From: JBOFOR01 sp051659545
GTDB taxonomy: Bacteria; Bacillota; Clostridia; Peptostreptococcales; Peptostreptococcaceae
Direction of reading: 5' to 3'
DNA: 64,000 bases
Assembly (NCBI RefSeq): GCF_051659545.1
Contig: NZ_JBOFOR010000239.1
Coordinates: 1 to 64,000, forward strand
Part shown: positions 35,740 through 44,200 of the stretch, piece by piece
Layout: each line of letters starts with the position of its first letter
Numbering within the stretch: the first letter of the stretch is position 1
The notes under the pieces: model-generated
What the model was told of the DNA's origin: nothing
Database searches by the model: none
What the model saw: the letters and a program-made list of their open reading frames with translations, nothing else
Made by a program: the position numbers and the translations under genes

Positions 35740-37308
35740 TTAGAAATATTTATATATTCCTAAATCATTCCATTCAACTACTTTTATATCTTTTCTAAAT
35801 GCGTCTACAAACCACATTATATCTTCTTTTTTTATAGACTTTGATATTAGTAGTAAAAATAAATAAGTAGCCATAACTATAAGCAATTGAATTACAAGTA
35901 AAGAACTTAATCCTACAAAAGTGAAAGAATATTTAACTAAAAAGCAAGATACAGCTATGCATATAATGGGCTTAATCAGCCAATCAAACAAACGAAAATT
36001 AAGCTTAGTTACTTTTAATAACCTGTTGATACTTAAAGATGCATTTAAAATTGTTCCTACAAATAAAACACAAATAAATCCTTCTATTCCTCTTTGAGGT
36101 ATTAGAAAACAGATAAGTAGTATTCTAACTCCCATATCAATGAAATTATATCTTAAAGTACTCATTTGCTGATTTAGAGCATTTAAGCTCCCGTCAACAA
36201 TTCTATCCAAATACATAAATGGTATTAGTGGCGCCAGTATTCTCATCATTACTCCAACCTCAGGATCATTATAAAGAGCTACTCCTAGTTCATTTGAATA
36301 AATTATAAATACTCCAGAAGCAAATACTGCTATAAATAAAGTGAATTTAAAAACTTTAGCTAAAATATAATTAATTCGCCTCTTTTGATTTAAAGCACTA
36401 GATTCAGCTATTTCAGGTATTATAAGTGTAGAAAATGAAGCTAAAAATATAGATGGAAAAGATAAGATAGGTAAAACCATACCTTTTATCATACCAAAAG
36501 CAGAAAGTGAGGCAGAGGTAGAAGAACCATATTTTCTAAGGGCTTCAGGAATTAGTAAATCTTCTATTGTTCTTAAACCGGTTTGTATATACGCGCTCCA
36601 AGCAATTGGTATAGCAATACTTGTAATCTCAGTTAGTTTACATTTAGATTGAGGATTATCGCATCTATAAAAAGATTTTTTTTCAAATATATAAAGAAAG
36701 TATGAATAAATTGTCGAGACTACAACTGAAACAGACATACCTACAGCAATTAATATACAAGTAAAGTTAAGCCCTTTAGGCAAACAAATACTCATAAAAG
36801 AAGATATTATTATCATCATAGTAGACACTTCTATTACATCAGAAGAAATACTTTTTATAACCTTTCTCATTCCATAAAAATAACCGTGAATACAGGCTCC
36901 TAAACTTACAAAAGGCAAGCTACAAGATAAAATTTTTAGAGGAAGTATAGCTCGAGTGTCATCTATCCAAAAAGTACTAATGAATTCAGCACTATTATAT
37001 AAAAGCAAACAAGCCAAGATACTAAAAAATAAACTATAAGCAAAGGCCTTTTTCATTATGTTTTTAATTTTATTTTTATTTCCTTTACCTAATTCTTCAG
37101 CTATAAGTCTAGTAGTAGTTACTCTTATTCCTGAAATAGCAAGAGTACAAGTCATAATATTTATGCTCATAATCAATTGGAATAATCCCATTCCCTCAGG
37201 ACCAATTTTATTAGAGAGATAAACTCTAAAAGACGTACTAATAAAACCTAGAATCATAGTCGTACAGGTCAAAATCAAAGCGTTTATTATTAGTTTTTTT
37301 CTTTTCAT
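35740..37308 (-). CDS. SpoVB-family lipid flippase (MOP/PST superfamily)
   Basis: 522 residues with about 14 membrane segments. The N-terminus, FISTSFRVYLSNKIGPEGMGLF then SIN, carries the family motif of stage V sporulation protein B and related oligosaccharide-lipid flippases; conserved Arg residues occur in helix 2 (SGIRVTTTRLIAEE). SpoVB proteins move lipid-linked peptidoglycan precursors for spore cortex synthesis. Clostridia often carry several paralogues, so a vegetative role cannot be excluded. It is a single gene transcribed from the minus strand; the ribosome site AGGAGAAAC is just upstream of the ATG. Confidence 0.85.
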   Translation of the reverse strand: MKRKKLIINALILTCTTMILGFISTSFRVYLSNKIGPEGMGLFQLIMSINIMTCTLAISGIRVTTTRLIAEELGKGNKNKIKNIMKKAFAYSLFFSILACLLLYNSAEFISTFWIDDTRAILPLKILSCSLPFVSLGACIHGYFYGMRKVIKSISSDVIEVSTMMIIISSFMSICLPKGLNFTCILIAVGMSVSVVVSTIYSYFLYIFEKKSFYRCDNPQSKCKLTEITSIAIPIAWSAYIQTGLRTIEDLLIPEALRKYGSSTSASLSAFGMIKGMVLPILSFPSIFLASFSTLIIPEIAESSALNQKRRINYILAKVFKFTLFIAVFASGVFIIYSNELGVALYNDPEVGVMMRILAPLIPFMYLDRIVDGSLNALNQQMSTLRYNFIDMGVRILLICFLIPQRGIEGFICVLFVGTILNASLSINRLLKVTKLNFRLFDWLIKPIICIAVSCFLVKYSFTFVGLSSLLVIQLLIVMATYLFLLLISKSIKKEDIMWFVDAFRKDIKVVEWNDLGIYKYF

Positions 37309-37489
37309 ATTAGTTTCTCCTATAAATTAAAATGTTTAGTTGAAAATATATTATTTTAATGTATATGAGAAGGTTGGACTAAATATTATTTTAAATAGAA
37401 AAATATCAACACTTATAATTCATTGCACATAGAATGCCTTAATAAAAGAAAAACTAATTATATATTTAAATATATAAGGAGAAAATTAA

Positions 37490-38449
37490 ATGAAAATAAG
37501 ATTAGGATATGTAGCGATAGCTTTAAGTTTAGAAAAAACAACATCTTCAAGTACACTAACTTATGCAAGATACTTAAAAATAGGCTCAGAAAAAGAAAGA
37601 TTAAACAAATTAAAAGAAGTAACTTATTCAAATATAGAAGCTCTTGAACAAATACTAATATACAATATAAAGAACAACATACATTTTTATAGAATGACAT
37701 CAAATTTTATACCACTTGCAACTCATCCAGATGTTATGTGGGACTATATGAAATATTTTAAAAAAGATTTTGAATATATAGGAAAAATAATAAAAGGTAG
37801 CAATATGCGTGTTGATACACATCCTGATCAATTTAATGTAATAAATAGCGATAAAGAAAGTGTAGTAGAAAATACTATAAAAACTTTAAATATGCAGGTA
37901 GACTTATTTGAAGCAATGAACTACCCTGAAGGCAAAATGGTAATACACATAGGTGGTGCTAAAGGAGGCAAAGAAGAAGGAATAAATAGATTTGTAAAAA
38001 ACCTTGAAAAATTCCCTAAGAGAATTAGTGAAAGACTAATTTTAGAAAATGATGATAAAACATTTACAACTGAAGATGTAATAAAGATATGTAGAAAAAC
38101 TAAATTACCAATGGTATTAGACGTTCATCATCACGATTGTAATAATACAGGAGAAGATATAGGAGACTTATTAGAAAAAGTATTTTTAACTTGGAAGGAT
38201 GAAAAGCTAGTACCTAAGATACATTTTTCTAGCCCTAGAGAGTTTGAAAATGATAGAAAACACTCAGATTATATAGATCCTAATAGATTCTTAAAATTTA
38301 TAAATCTAGCAAAAGAAAGTATAAATACAGATTTTGATGTAATGATAGAAGCAAAGCAAAAAGATTTAGCATTAAAAAAATTAATGAAAGACCTCAAAAG
38401 TATAAATAGCGATATTAAATATATAGATCAAAGTACTATAGAAATATAA
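37490..38449 (+). CDS. uvsE: UV DNA damage endonuclease
   Basis: 319 residues, near the length of Bacillus UvsE (about 320). TIM-barrel UVDE family: IRLGYVAIAL at the N-terminus, FYRMTSNFIPLATHPD, RVDTHPDQFNVINS, MVIHIGGAKGGKEEG, LENDDKTF and LDVHHHDCNN hold the metal-binding His, Asp and Glu residues. It nicks DNA 5' to UV photoproducts and other lesions, an alternative to nucleotide excision repair and important for spores. AAGGAG (37476-37481) is 8 bases before the ATG. Confidence 0.94.
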   Translation: MKIRLGYVAIALSLEKTTSSSTLTYARYLKIGSEKERLNKLKEVTYSNIEALEQILIYNIKNNIHFYRMTSNFIPLATHPDVMWDYMKYFKKDFEYIGKIIKGSNMRVDTHPDQFNVINSDKESVVENTIKTLNMQVDLFEAMNYPEGKMVIHIGGAKGGKEEGINRFVKNLEKFPKRISERLILENDDKTFTTEDVIKICRKTKLPMVLDVHHHDCNNTGEDIGDLLEKVFLTWKDEKLVPKIHFSSPREFENDRKHSDYIDPNRFLKFINLAKESINTDFDVMIEAKQKDLALKKLMKDLKSINSDIKYIDQSTIEI

Positions 38450-38474
38450 AATACAAAAAAAAAACGAAAAGTAA

Positions 38475-38503
38475 TTGAATGGATAAATATGCTGTGATAC
38501 AAT
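38475..38503 (+). promoter_or_regulatory. Promoter of the LacI-type regulator gene
   Basis: TTGAAT (38475-38480), 17 bases, TACAAT (38498-38503). The operator at 38520 lies just beyond the expected start of transcription. Confidence 0.6.
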
Positions 38504-38519
38504 AAAAATATAAATAAGT

Positions 38520-38531
38520 GCAAACGATTGC
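38520..38531 (+). promoter_or_regulatory. LacI-family operator upstream of malR
   Basis: GCAAACGATTGC, a near-perfect 12-base dyad with the central CG typical of LacI/MalR/CcpA sites. A sister site occurs at 39609-39620. The position suggests autorepression; catabolite control by CcpA is an alternative. Confidence 0.7.
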
Positions 38532-38569
38532 TCTATTAAAACAAGAAGCTTGTTATTTAGGAGGAAGCG

Positions 38570-39565
38570 ATGAGAATTACAATTAAAGATGTGGCTAGAG
38601 AGGCCAATGTTGCTACATCTACAGTATCAAGGGTACTGTCTGATAACCCAAGAATAAGTGAAGAGACTAAAGAAAGAGTTCACGAAGCAATAAAAAAACT
38701 AAATTATAAGCCGAATGCGATAGCTAGAAGTTTAGCAAATAATAAGACTAGAATATTAGGTGTAGTATTACCAAATGAAGCAGATGAACTTTTAGCAAAT
38801 CCTTTTTTTATAAATGCAATGAAAGGAATGAGCCTGTATGCTCAAAGTAAAAATTATTATATAACTTATGCTTTCAGTAAACACCAAGATAGTGAAATTG
38901 ATAATATAAAAGAGCTTACAAGTAGCAATTTAGTAGATGGAATTATACTTCTAAGGGTAAGGGATCAGGACCAAAATATTAAATATTTAAAAAAAATTGG
39001 TTTTCCATTTGTTGTCGTAGGTAGACCAGAGCATGCGAATGAAGTCTTATGGGTAGACAACAACAACTTCCAAGCTATGTACAAAGTAGTAAACAAATTA
39101 ATACAAAAAGGACATAAAAAGATAGGATTTGTAGGTGCAATTGAAAATCTTAATATGTCAAAGGATAGATTTAAAGGATATAAAAAAGCCTTAGAAATGA
39201 ATCAAATACCTTATGATGAAAATATAGTGGCACATATAAATGAGTTTAAGGAAAATGAAGGACAAGTTGCATGTAATCAATTATTAAAAAATAATGAATT
39301 ATCAGCAATAGTTACAACAGATGATCTTATAGCTTTTGGAGTTATTAAAGGATTAAAAGAAAAAAAAGTAAGAAATATATCTTTGGTAGGGTTTAACAAT
39401 ACTCAATTGGCAGAATACCAAAAACCACCTTTAGCATCTGTAGATATAAATGCAGATAAATTAGGATATCAAGCAACAAAATTATTAATAGAAAACCTAG
39501 AAGGTAATGAAAAAAATAGACATTATATAGTAGAAACTCAATTTATAGAAAGAGAATCTTTCTAA
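38570..39565 (+). CDS. malR: LacI-family transcriptional regulator, probable maltose regulator
   Basis: 331 residues. N-terminal helix-turn-helix ITIKDVAREANVATSTVSRV (2-21) with the hinge NYKPNAIARSLA, followed by a periplasmic-binding-like sensor domain (about 60-330). It is followed by beta-phosphoglucomutase and a maltose-phosphorylase-type enzyme. Matching dyads lie before it and before pgmB, so it most likely represses this unit in response to maltose or a derivative. The name malR rests on this context. AGGAGG precedes the ATG. Confidence 0.85.
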   Translation: MRITIKDVAREANVATSTVSRVLSDNPRISEETKERVHEAIKKLNYKPNAIARSLANNKTRILGVVLPNEADELLANPFFINAMKGMSLYAQSKNYYITYAFSKHQDSEIDNIKELTSSNLVDGIILLRVRDQDQNIKYLKKIGFPFVVVGRPEHANEVLWVDNNNFQAMYKVVNKLIQKGHKKIGFVGAIENLNMSKDRFKGYKKALEMNQIPYDENIVAHINEFKENEGQVACNQLLKNNELSAIVTTDDLIAFGVIKGLKEKKVRNISLVGFNNTQLAEYQKPPLASVDINADKLGYQATKLLIENLEGNEKNRHYIVETQFIERESF

Positions 39566-39572
39566 ATAATAA

Positions 39573-39598
39573 TACCTAAATACAGCTATATTTAGGTA
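39573..39598 (+). terminator. Hairpin between malR and pgmB
   Basis: TACCTAAATA (39573-39582) pairs with TATTTAGGTA (39589-39598). There is no T run, so it is at best a partial terminator or processing site. Confidence 0.4.
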
Positions 39599-39608
39599 AA
39601 CAAAAAAT

Positions 39609-39620
39609 GCAAGCGTTTGC
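39609..39620 (+). promoter_or_regulatory. LacI-family operator upstream of pgmB-mapA
   Basis: GCAAGCGTTTGC, matching the malR-upstream site at 10 of 12 positions. It sits just before the pgmB ribosome site (GGGGGAG, 39624-39630). Confidence 0.72.
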
Positions 39621-39637
39621 TATGGGGGAGAGTGGAT

Positions 39638-40297
39638 ATGATTCAAGCATTTATATTTGATTTAGATGGGGTAATAACTGATACAGCTCATTTTCATTAT
39701 TTAGCATGGAAAGAGCTAGGGGCAAAAATTGGAATAGAGATAGATGAAGATTTTAATGAAACATTAAAAGGAATAAGCAGAATGGAATCTTTAGAAAGAA
39801 TATTAAAATTTGGAAATAAAGAAAATTATTTTACTGATGAAGAAAAAGAAAAGATGGCTATTGAAAAAAATAATTACTATGTATCTTTAATAGAAAATAT
39901 AACACCTAAAGATGTATTACCAGGTATAGAAAATTTATTAAATGAGATTAGAAATAATAATATAAAAATAGGATTAGCATCAGCAAGCAAAAATGCTGTG
40001 ATGGTTTTAAAAAACTTAGAACTTATAGATTATTTTGATTTTATAGCAGACGCAGCTATATGCAAAAACAGTAAACCAGCACCAGATATATTTCTTATGG
40101 CAGCAGAGGGGTTAAATGTAAACCCTTTAAATTGTATAGGAATAGAAGATGCTAGTGCAGGAATAGAGGCAATAAATCTGTCAAATATGTATTCTGTTGG
40201 AGTTGGAGAAAAGAATATATTATACGAAGCTAAGTTTATAGTAGATTGCACAGATAAATTAGATTTTAAGGAGTTAGTTGATAAATTTAAGATATAA
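39638..40297 (+). CDS. pgmB: Beta-phosphoglucomutase
   Basis: 219 residues from the ATG at 39638, which has GGGGGAG 7 bases upstream; an in-frame TTG further upstream overlaps the operator. HAD superfamily: nucleophile D8 and acid/base D10 in FDLDGVITD, the cap with HYLAWKELG and LKGISRMESL, then ASASKNA and KPAPDIFLMAAE, and GIEDASAGI with the metal Asp. It converts beta-glucose 1-phosphate, the product of maltose phosphorylase next door, to glucose 6-phosphate. Family and role are well supported by context. Confidence 0.93.
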   Translation: MIQAFIFDLDGVITDTAHFHYLAWKELGAKIGIEIDEDFNETLKGISRMESLERILKFGNKENYFTDEEKEKMAIEKNNYYVSLIENITPKDVLPGIENLLNEIRNNNIKIGLASASKNAVMVLKNLELIDYFDFIADAAICKNSKPAPDIFLMAAEGLNVNPLNCIGIEDASAGIEAINLSNMYSVGVGEKNILYEAKFIVDCTDKLDFKELVDKFKI

Positions 40298-40320
40298 AAT
40301 AATTAAATCAGGGGGATTTT

Positions 40321-42624
40321 ATGAAGCGTTTATTTAACAAAATAGAAGAATGGAAGATAGTACAAAATAAGATAGAATTTGAAGAAAATAGACTAGCAGA
40401 ATCCATAATGAGTTTGGGTAATGGTTACATGGGGATGAGAGGTAATTATGAAGAAAGTTATTCAAATGATAGTCATAGGGGTTCTTATATAGCTGGAGTA
40501 TGGTTTCCAGATAAAACACGAGTAGGATGGTGGAAGAATGGATACCCGAATTACTTTGGCAAAGTTCCAAATAATGTGAATTATATAGGAATAGATGTAT
40601 TAATAGATAAAAAACAACTTGATTTAGCCAAAGCAAATGTTAAAGATTTTTATAGAGAATTGGATATGAAAAATGGTGTATTAACTCGTAAATTCACTGC
40701 TGAAATGGATGGAAAAGAAATAGAAGTAAATGCAACTAGATTCTTAAGTATAACAACAAAAGAAATGGGAGTAATTAAATACGAAGTTAAATCACTAAAC
40801 TTTGATGGAGAAATAACTTTTAAGCCATACTTAGATGCTAATGTAAAAAATGAAGATTCTAATTATGAAGAAACATTCTGGGTAAACATATCTTCGGACT
40901 CAAGAGTAAATGGAGGAAATGTTGTAGCTAAAACTAAAGAAAATCCATTTGGTACAGAAGTATTTACAGTAGGTGCTGTAATGGAAGTTAAAACAAGTAA
41001 GGAAGCTAAAGCTACTATTCATGAAAATAAAGAATACTACAGTGAAAATACTATAATAATTGATATTAAAAAAGGAGAAACAGTAGCTTTAGAAAAGTAT
41101 GTAGCAATAACTACTACAAGAGACTATGAAGAATGTAATTTAGTAGAAATAGCTAATGAAATCCTAAATAAAGAACTATCAAAAGGATATGAAGTCTTAC
41201 TTAATGAACATTGTAAGGCTTGGAATAAAAGATGGGAAACTGCAGATATAAAAATAGAAGGTGATACTGTAGCTCAACAAGGTATAAGATATAACTTATT
41301 CCAATTATTCTCTACTTACTATGGAGATGATGCAAGATTAAATATAGGACCAAAAGGATTTACAGGAGAGAAATATGGAGGAGCAACTTATTGGGATACT
41401 GAGGCATATTGTTTACCAGTTTACCTAGGAGTAGCAGATAAAGATGTAGCTAAAAACCTTTTAGTGTACAGACACAATCAATTAGAACCTGCTAAAGCAG
41501 ATGCAAAAAAATTAGGTTTAAATGGAGCATTATATCCAATGGTTACATTCAATGGTACAGAATGTCACAATGAATGGGAGATAACTTTTGAAGAAATACA
41601 TAGAAATGGTTCTATGATATATGCTATACACAACTACACTAACTATACAGGAGATTATGAATATATAAAACAAAAAGGTATAGATGTAATAGTTGAAGTA
41701 GCTAGGTTCTGGGCAAGTAGAATACATCTAAATAAAAGAAAAGATGTATATATGATACATGGTGTAACGGGACCAAATGAATACGATAACAATGTAAATA
41801 ACAACTGGTACACTAATTACATAGCTAAATGGTGTTTGGAATATGCTTGTCAAAATATAGCTAAACTAAATGAGGAATTCAAAGAAGCTGTAAAAAGAAA
41901 TAATGTAACTAATGAAGAAACTGAAAATTGGACTAATATAGCTAATAAAATGTATTTACCTTATGATGAAGAGTTAGATATAATAGTTCAGCATGATGAT
42001 TTTTTAGATAAAGAATTTATAAAAGTTGAAGATTTGGCAAAGGAAAATTTACCTCTAAATCAAAAATGGTCTTGGGATAGAATACTTAGATCTTGTTATA
42101 TAAAACAAGCAGATGTATTACAAGGTATGTACTATTTTGGAGATAAATTTACTAAAGAAGAAAAGAAGAAAAACTTTGATTTCTATGAGCCATATACAGT
42201 TCATGAATCTTCTTTATCATCATGTATATATTCAATAGTTGCATCTGAAATAGATAACTTAGATAAAGCTTATGAATTGTATTCAAGAACTGCTAGATTA
42301 GATTTGGATAACTATAATAATGATACAGAAGATGGACTTCATATAACGTCTATGTCAGGAGCATGGCTTGCTATAGTTCAAGGTTTTGCAGGTATGAGAA
42401 CTTATAATCAAAGTCTAGCATTTGAACCTAAGCTACCAACAAATTGGGATGGATATAGTTTTAATATAAACTATAGAGAGAATAAGCTAAAAGTAGAAGT
42501 AAGAAAAGATAGTGTATCTATAGTAAATTTAGAAGGTGAATCTATAGAAGTAAGCTTATATGGAGAAAAATATACTATAGAAGATAAGATTGAAATATCT
42601 AGAATGGTAGTGGACTTAGCGTAG
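40321..42624 (+). CDS. mapA: Glycoside hydrolase family 65 phosphorylase, probable maltose phosphorylase
   Basis: 767 residues, typical of GH65. An N-terminal beta-sandwich (ENRLAESIMSLGNGYMGMRGNYEE) leads to an (alpha/alpha)6 barrel with YWDTEAYCLPVYLG, the catalytic Glu in HGVTGPNEYDNNVNNNWYTN, and the phosphate-binding HESSLSSCIYS. It splits a disaccharide with phosphate to beta-glucose 1-phosphate plus glucose. Maltose is favoured because of pgmB and a MalR-type regulator; trehalose or kojibiose phosphorylases share the fold. No sugar transporter is present in the window. GGGGGA precedes the ATG. Confidence 0.9.
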   Translation: MKRLFNKIEEWKIVQNKIEFEENRLAESIMSLGNGYMGMRGNYEESYSNDSHRGSYIAGVWFPDKTRVGWWKNGYPNYFGKVPNNVNYIGIDVLIDKKQLDLAKANVKDFYRELDMKNGVLTRKFTAEMDGKEIEVNATRFLSITTKEMGVIKYEVKSLNFDGEITFKPYLDANVKNEDSNYEETFWVNISSDSRVNGGNVVAKTKENPFGTEVFTVGAVMEVKTSKEAKATIHENKEYYSENTIIIDIKKGETVALEKYVAITTTRDYEECNLVEIANEILNKELSKGYEVLLNEHCKAWNKRWETADIKIEGDTVAQQGIRYNLFQLFSTYYGDDARLNIGPKGFTGEKYGGATYWDTEAYCLPVYLGVADKDVAKNLLVYRHNQLEPAKADAKKLGLNGALYPMVTFNGTECHNEWEITFEEIHRNGSMIYAIHNYTNYTGDYEYIKQKGIDVIVEVARFWASRIHLNKRKDVYMIHGVTGPNEYDNNVNNNWYTNYIAKWCLEYACQNIAKLNEEFKEAVKRNNVTNEETENWTNIANKMYLPYDEELDIIVQHDDFLDKEFIKVEDLAKENLPLNQKWSWDRILRSCYIKQADVLQGMYYFGDKFTKEEKKKNFDFYEPYTVHESSLSSCIYSIVASEIDNLDKAYELYSRTARLDLDNYNNDTEDGLHITSMSGAWLAIVQGFAGMRTYNQSLAFEPKLPTNWDGYSFNINYRENKLKVEVRKDSVSIVNLEGESIEVSLYGEKYTIEDKIEISRMVVDLA

Positions 42625-42666
42625 GAATAAGTTAATTTTAAAATAGAATACGAGTTTAAATAAAAT

Positions 42667-42718
42667 GTATCCTATAGAGTAGCCAATGAAAAAAGGTTAC
42701 TCTAATAGGATACTTTTG
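42667..42718 (+). terminator. Terminator after mapA
   Basis: GTATCCTATAGAGTAGCC pairs with GGTTACTCTAATAGGATAC (42695-42713), followed by TTTTGT. Confidence 0.82.
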
Positions 42719-42816
42719 TATTCAAATAAACCCTGTTAGATTTTAAGGTATATGTAATTTCTACATTTCAATTTTATGTATACTGTTCTATAAATATCAA
42801 AAAATGTAAAAAAATG

Positions 42817-42846
42817 TTGTTAATTACTGTATATTTATTATATAAT
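42817..42846 (+). promoter_or_regulatory. Promoter upstream of the NlpC/P60 gene
   Basis: TTGTTA (42817-42822), 18 bases, perfect TATAAT (42841-42846). Confidence 0.5.
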
Positions 42847-42924
42847 ACTAATGTATAAATAAAAATGCAAACAAAAGGTTACAAAAAAAATACATTTTCT
42901 GAAAAAACACAAAGGAGATTGATT

Positions 42925-44052
42925 ATGTTAAATAAGAAAACGACAGCAGCTGTATGTTTATCTACTTTAGGGATAGTTGTTTCGCCTATGATTTCATTTG
43001 CAAATGCAAAAGAAGGAGTAGTAACAACAGGAACATTAAACGTAAGAAGTGGACCAAGTACAAGCTATTCAGTAGTAACAAAAGTATATAAAGGTGATAA
43101 AATTGAAATATTAGAAACATCTAACGGATGGCATAAAATAAAATTATCAAATGGCAAAACAGGGTGGTCAAGTGGGGAGTACATAAGTACATCGTCAACT
43201 GGAGGAAGTACTACACCATCAACAGGAAAAACAGGAACAGTAACAACAGGAACATTAAATGTAAGAAGTGGAGCAAGTACGAGCTATTCAGTAGTAACAA
43301 AAGTATATAGTGGAGATAAAGTAGAAATACTAGAAAGCTCTAATGGATGGTATAAAATAAAATTATCAAATGGAAAAACAGGATGGTCAAGTGCGCAGTA
43401 CATAAGTACATCATCAACTGGAGGAAGCACTAATCCAGGAACACCATCAACAGGAAAAACAGGAACAGTAACAACAGGAACATTAAATGTAAGAAGTGGA
43501 GCAAGTACAAGTTATTCAGTAGTAACAAAAGTATATAGTGGAGATAAAGTAGAAATACTAGAAAGCTCTAATGGATGGTATAAAATAAAGTTATCAAATG
43601 GAAAAATAGGATGGGCAAGTTCACAGTACATAAGTACATCATCAACTGGAGGAAGTACTGAAGAAAGTAAGCCTTCTCAAGATAAAGTACAAAAAGTAGT
43701 AGATTTAGCTCATGATCAAATAGGGAAACCTTATGTATGGGGTGCAGAAGGACCGAATAGTTTTGACTGTTCGGGATTAACGTACTATGTTTATAAGCAA
43801 GTAGGAGTTACATTACCAAGAGTTTCAAGAGACCAGTATAGTGCAGGAAAATCAGTAAGTAAATCAGATCTTCAACCTGGAGATTTAATATTCGCTAGTA
43901 CTGATGGAAGTGGTAAAATAAGTCATGTTGGTATATATGTAGGAAATGGATATATGATACATTCACCTAAGCCAGGAGATGTGGTTCAGAAAAGTAATAT
44001 GAATAACTCTTACTGGAACAATGCTTACGTAGGGGCAAGAAGAGTTTTATAA
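42925..44052 (+). CDS. Secreted SH3b(3)-NlpC/P60 cell-wall endopeptidase
   Basis: 375 residues from the ATG at 42925 (AAAGGAG 10 bases upstream); an earlier ATG at 42865 lacks a ribosome site and would bury the signal peptide. Signal peptide about 1-28 (ending SFANA). Three bacterial SH3 domains of about 60 residues each, joined by Ser/Thr/Gly-Pro linkers, bind peptidoglycan. The catalytic NlpC/P60 domain (about 265-375) has C282 (FDCSGLTYYVY), H334 (ISHVGIYVG) and a third polar residue at MIHSP. It should cut stem peptides, probably gamma-D-Glu-diamino acid bonds, in growth or cell separation. Single gene. Confidence 0.93.
   Translation: MLNKKTTAAVCLSTLGIVVSPMISFANAKEGVVTTGTLNVRSGPSTSYSVVTKVYKGDKIEILETSNGWHKIKLSNGKTGWSSGEYISTSSTGGSTTPSTGKTGTVTTGTLNVRSGASTSYSVVTKVYSGDKVEILESSNGWYKIKLSNGKTGWSSAQYISTSSTGGSTNPGTPSTGKTGTVTTGTLNVRSGASTSYSVVTKVYSGDKVEILESSNGWYKIKLSNGKIGWASSQYISTSSTGGSTEESKPSQDKVQKVVDLAHDQIGKPYVWGAEGPNSFDCSGLTYYVYKQVGVTLPRVSRDQYSAGKSVSKSDLQPGDLIFASTDGSGKISHVGIYVGNGYMIHSPKPGDVVQKSNMNNSYWNNAYVGARRVL
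43015..43662 (+). repeat. Three tandem SH3b-coding repeats, period about 219-228 bases
   Basis: Units begin near 43015, 43231 and 43459. Units 2 and 3 are almost identical at DNA level, including synonymous positions; unit 1 is more diverged. The DNA identity indicates recent duplication or gene conversion and makes copy number prone to change. Confidence 0.85.
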
Positions 44053-44069
44053 TAATCATAAATATAGAA

Positions 44070-44096
44070 GGCATGATAAAATTATCATGTCTTTTT
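44070..44096 (+). terminator. Terminator after the NlpC/P60 gene
   Basis: GGCATGATAA (44070-44079) pairs with TTATCATGTC (44082-44091), then TTTTTG. Confidence 0.75.
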
Positions 44097-44200
44097 GTAT
44101 ATAATTTTTTGTATAATATAGAAATAGGAGTATTAAAATAAACTATAAATATTGTTTAGAAAAAGCAAGTAAGTTACATTGTAATATTAAGGAGTGAATA

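Noticed and set aside
42865..42924. Earlier ATG for the NlpC/P60 protein
   Set aside because: It would place 20 charged residues before the signal peptide and lacks a ribosome site; AAAGGAG precedes the ATG at 42925.
43015..43662. Tandem repeats considered as CRISPR-like
   Set aside because: The period is about 220 bases, the units are coding (SH3b domains) and there are no unique spacers or cas genes.
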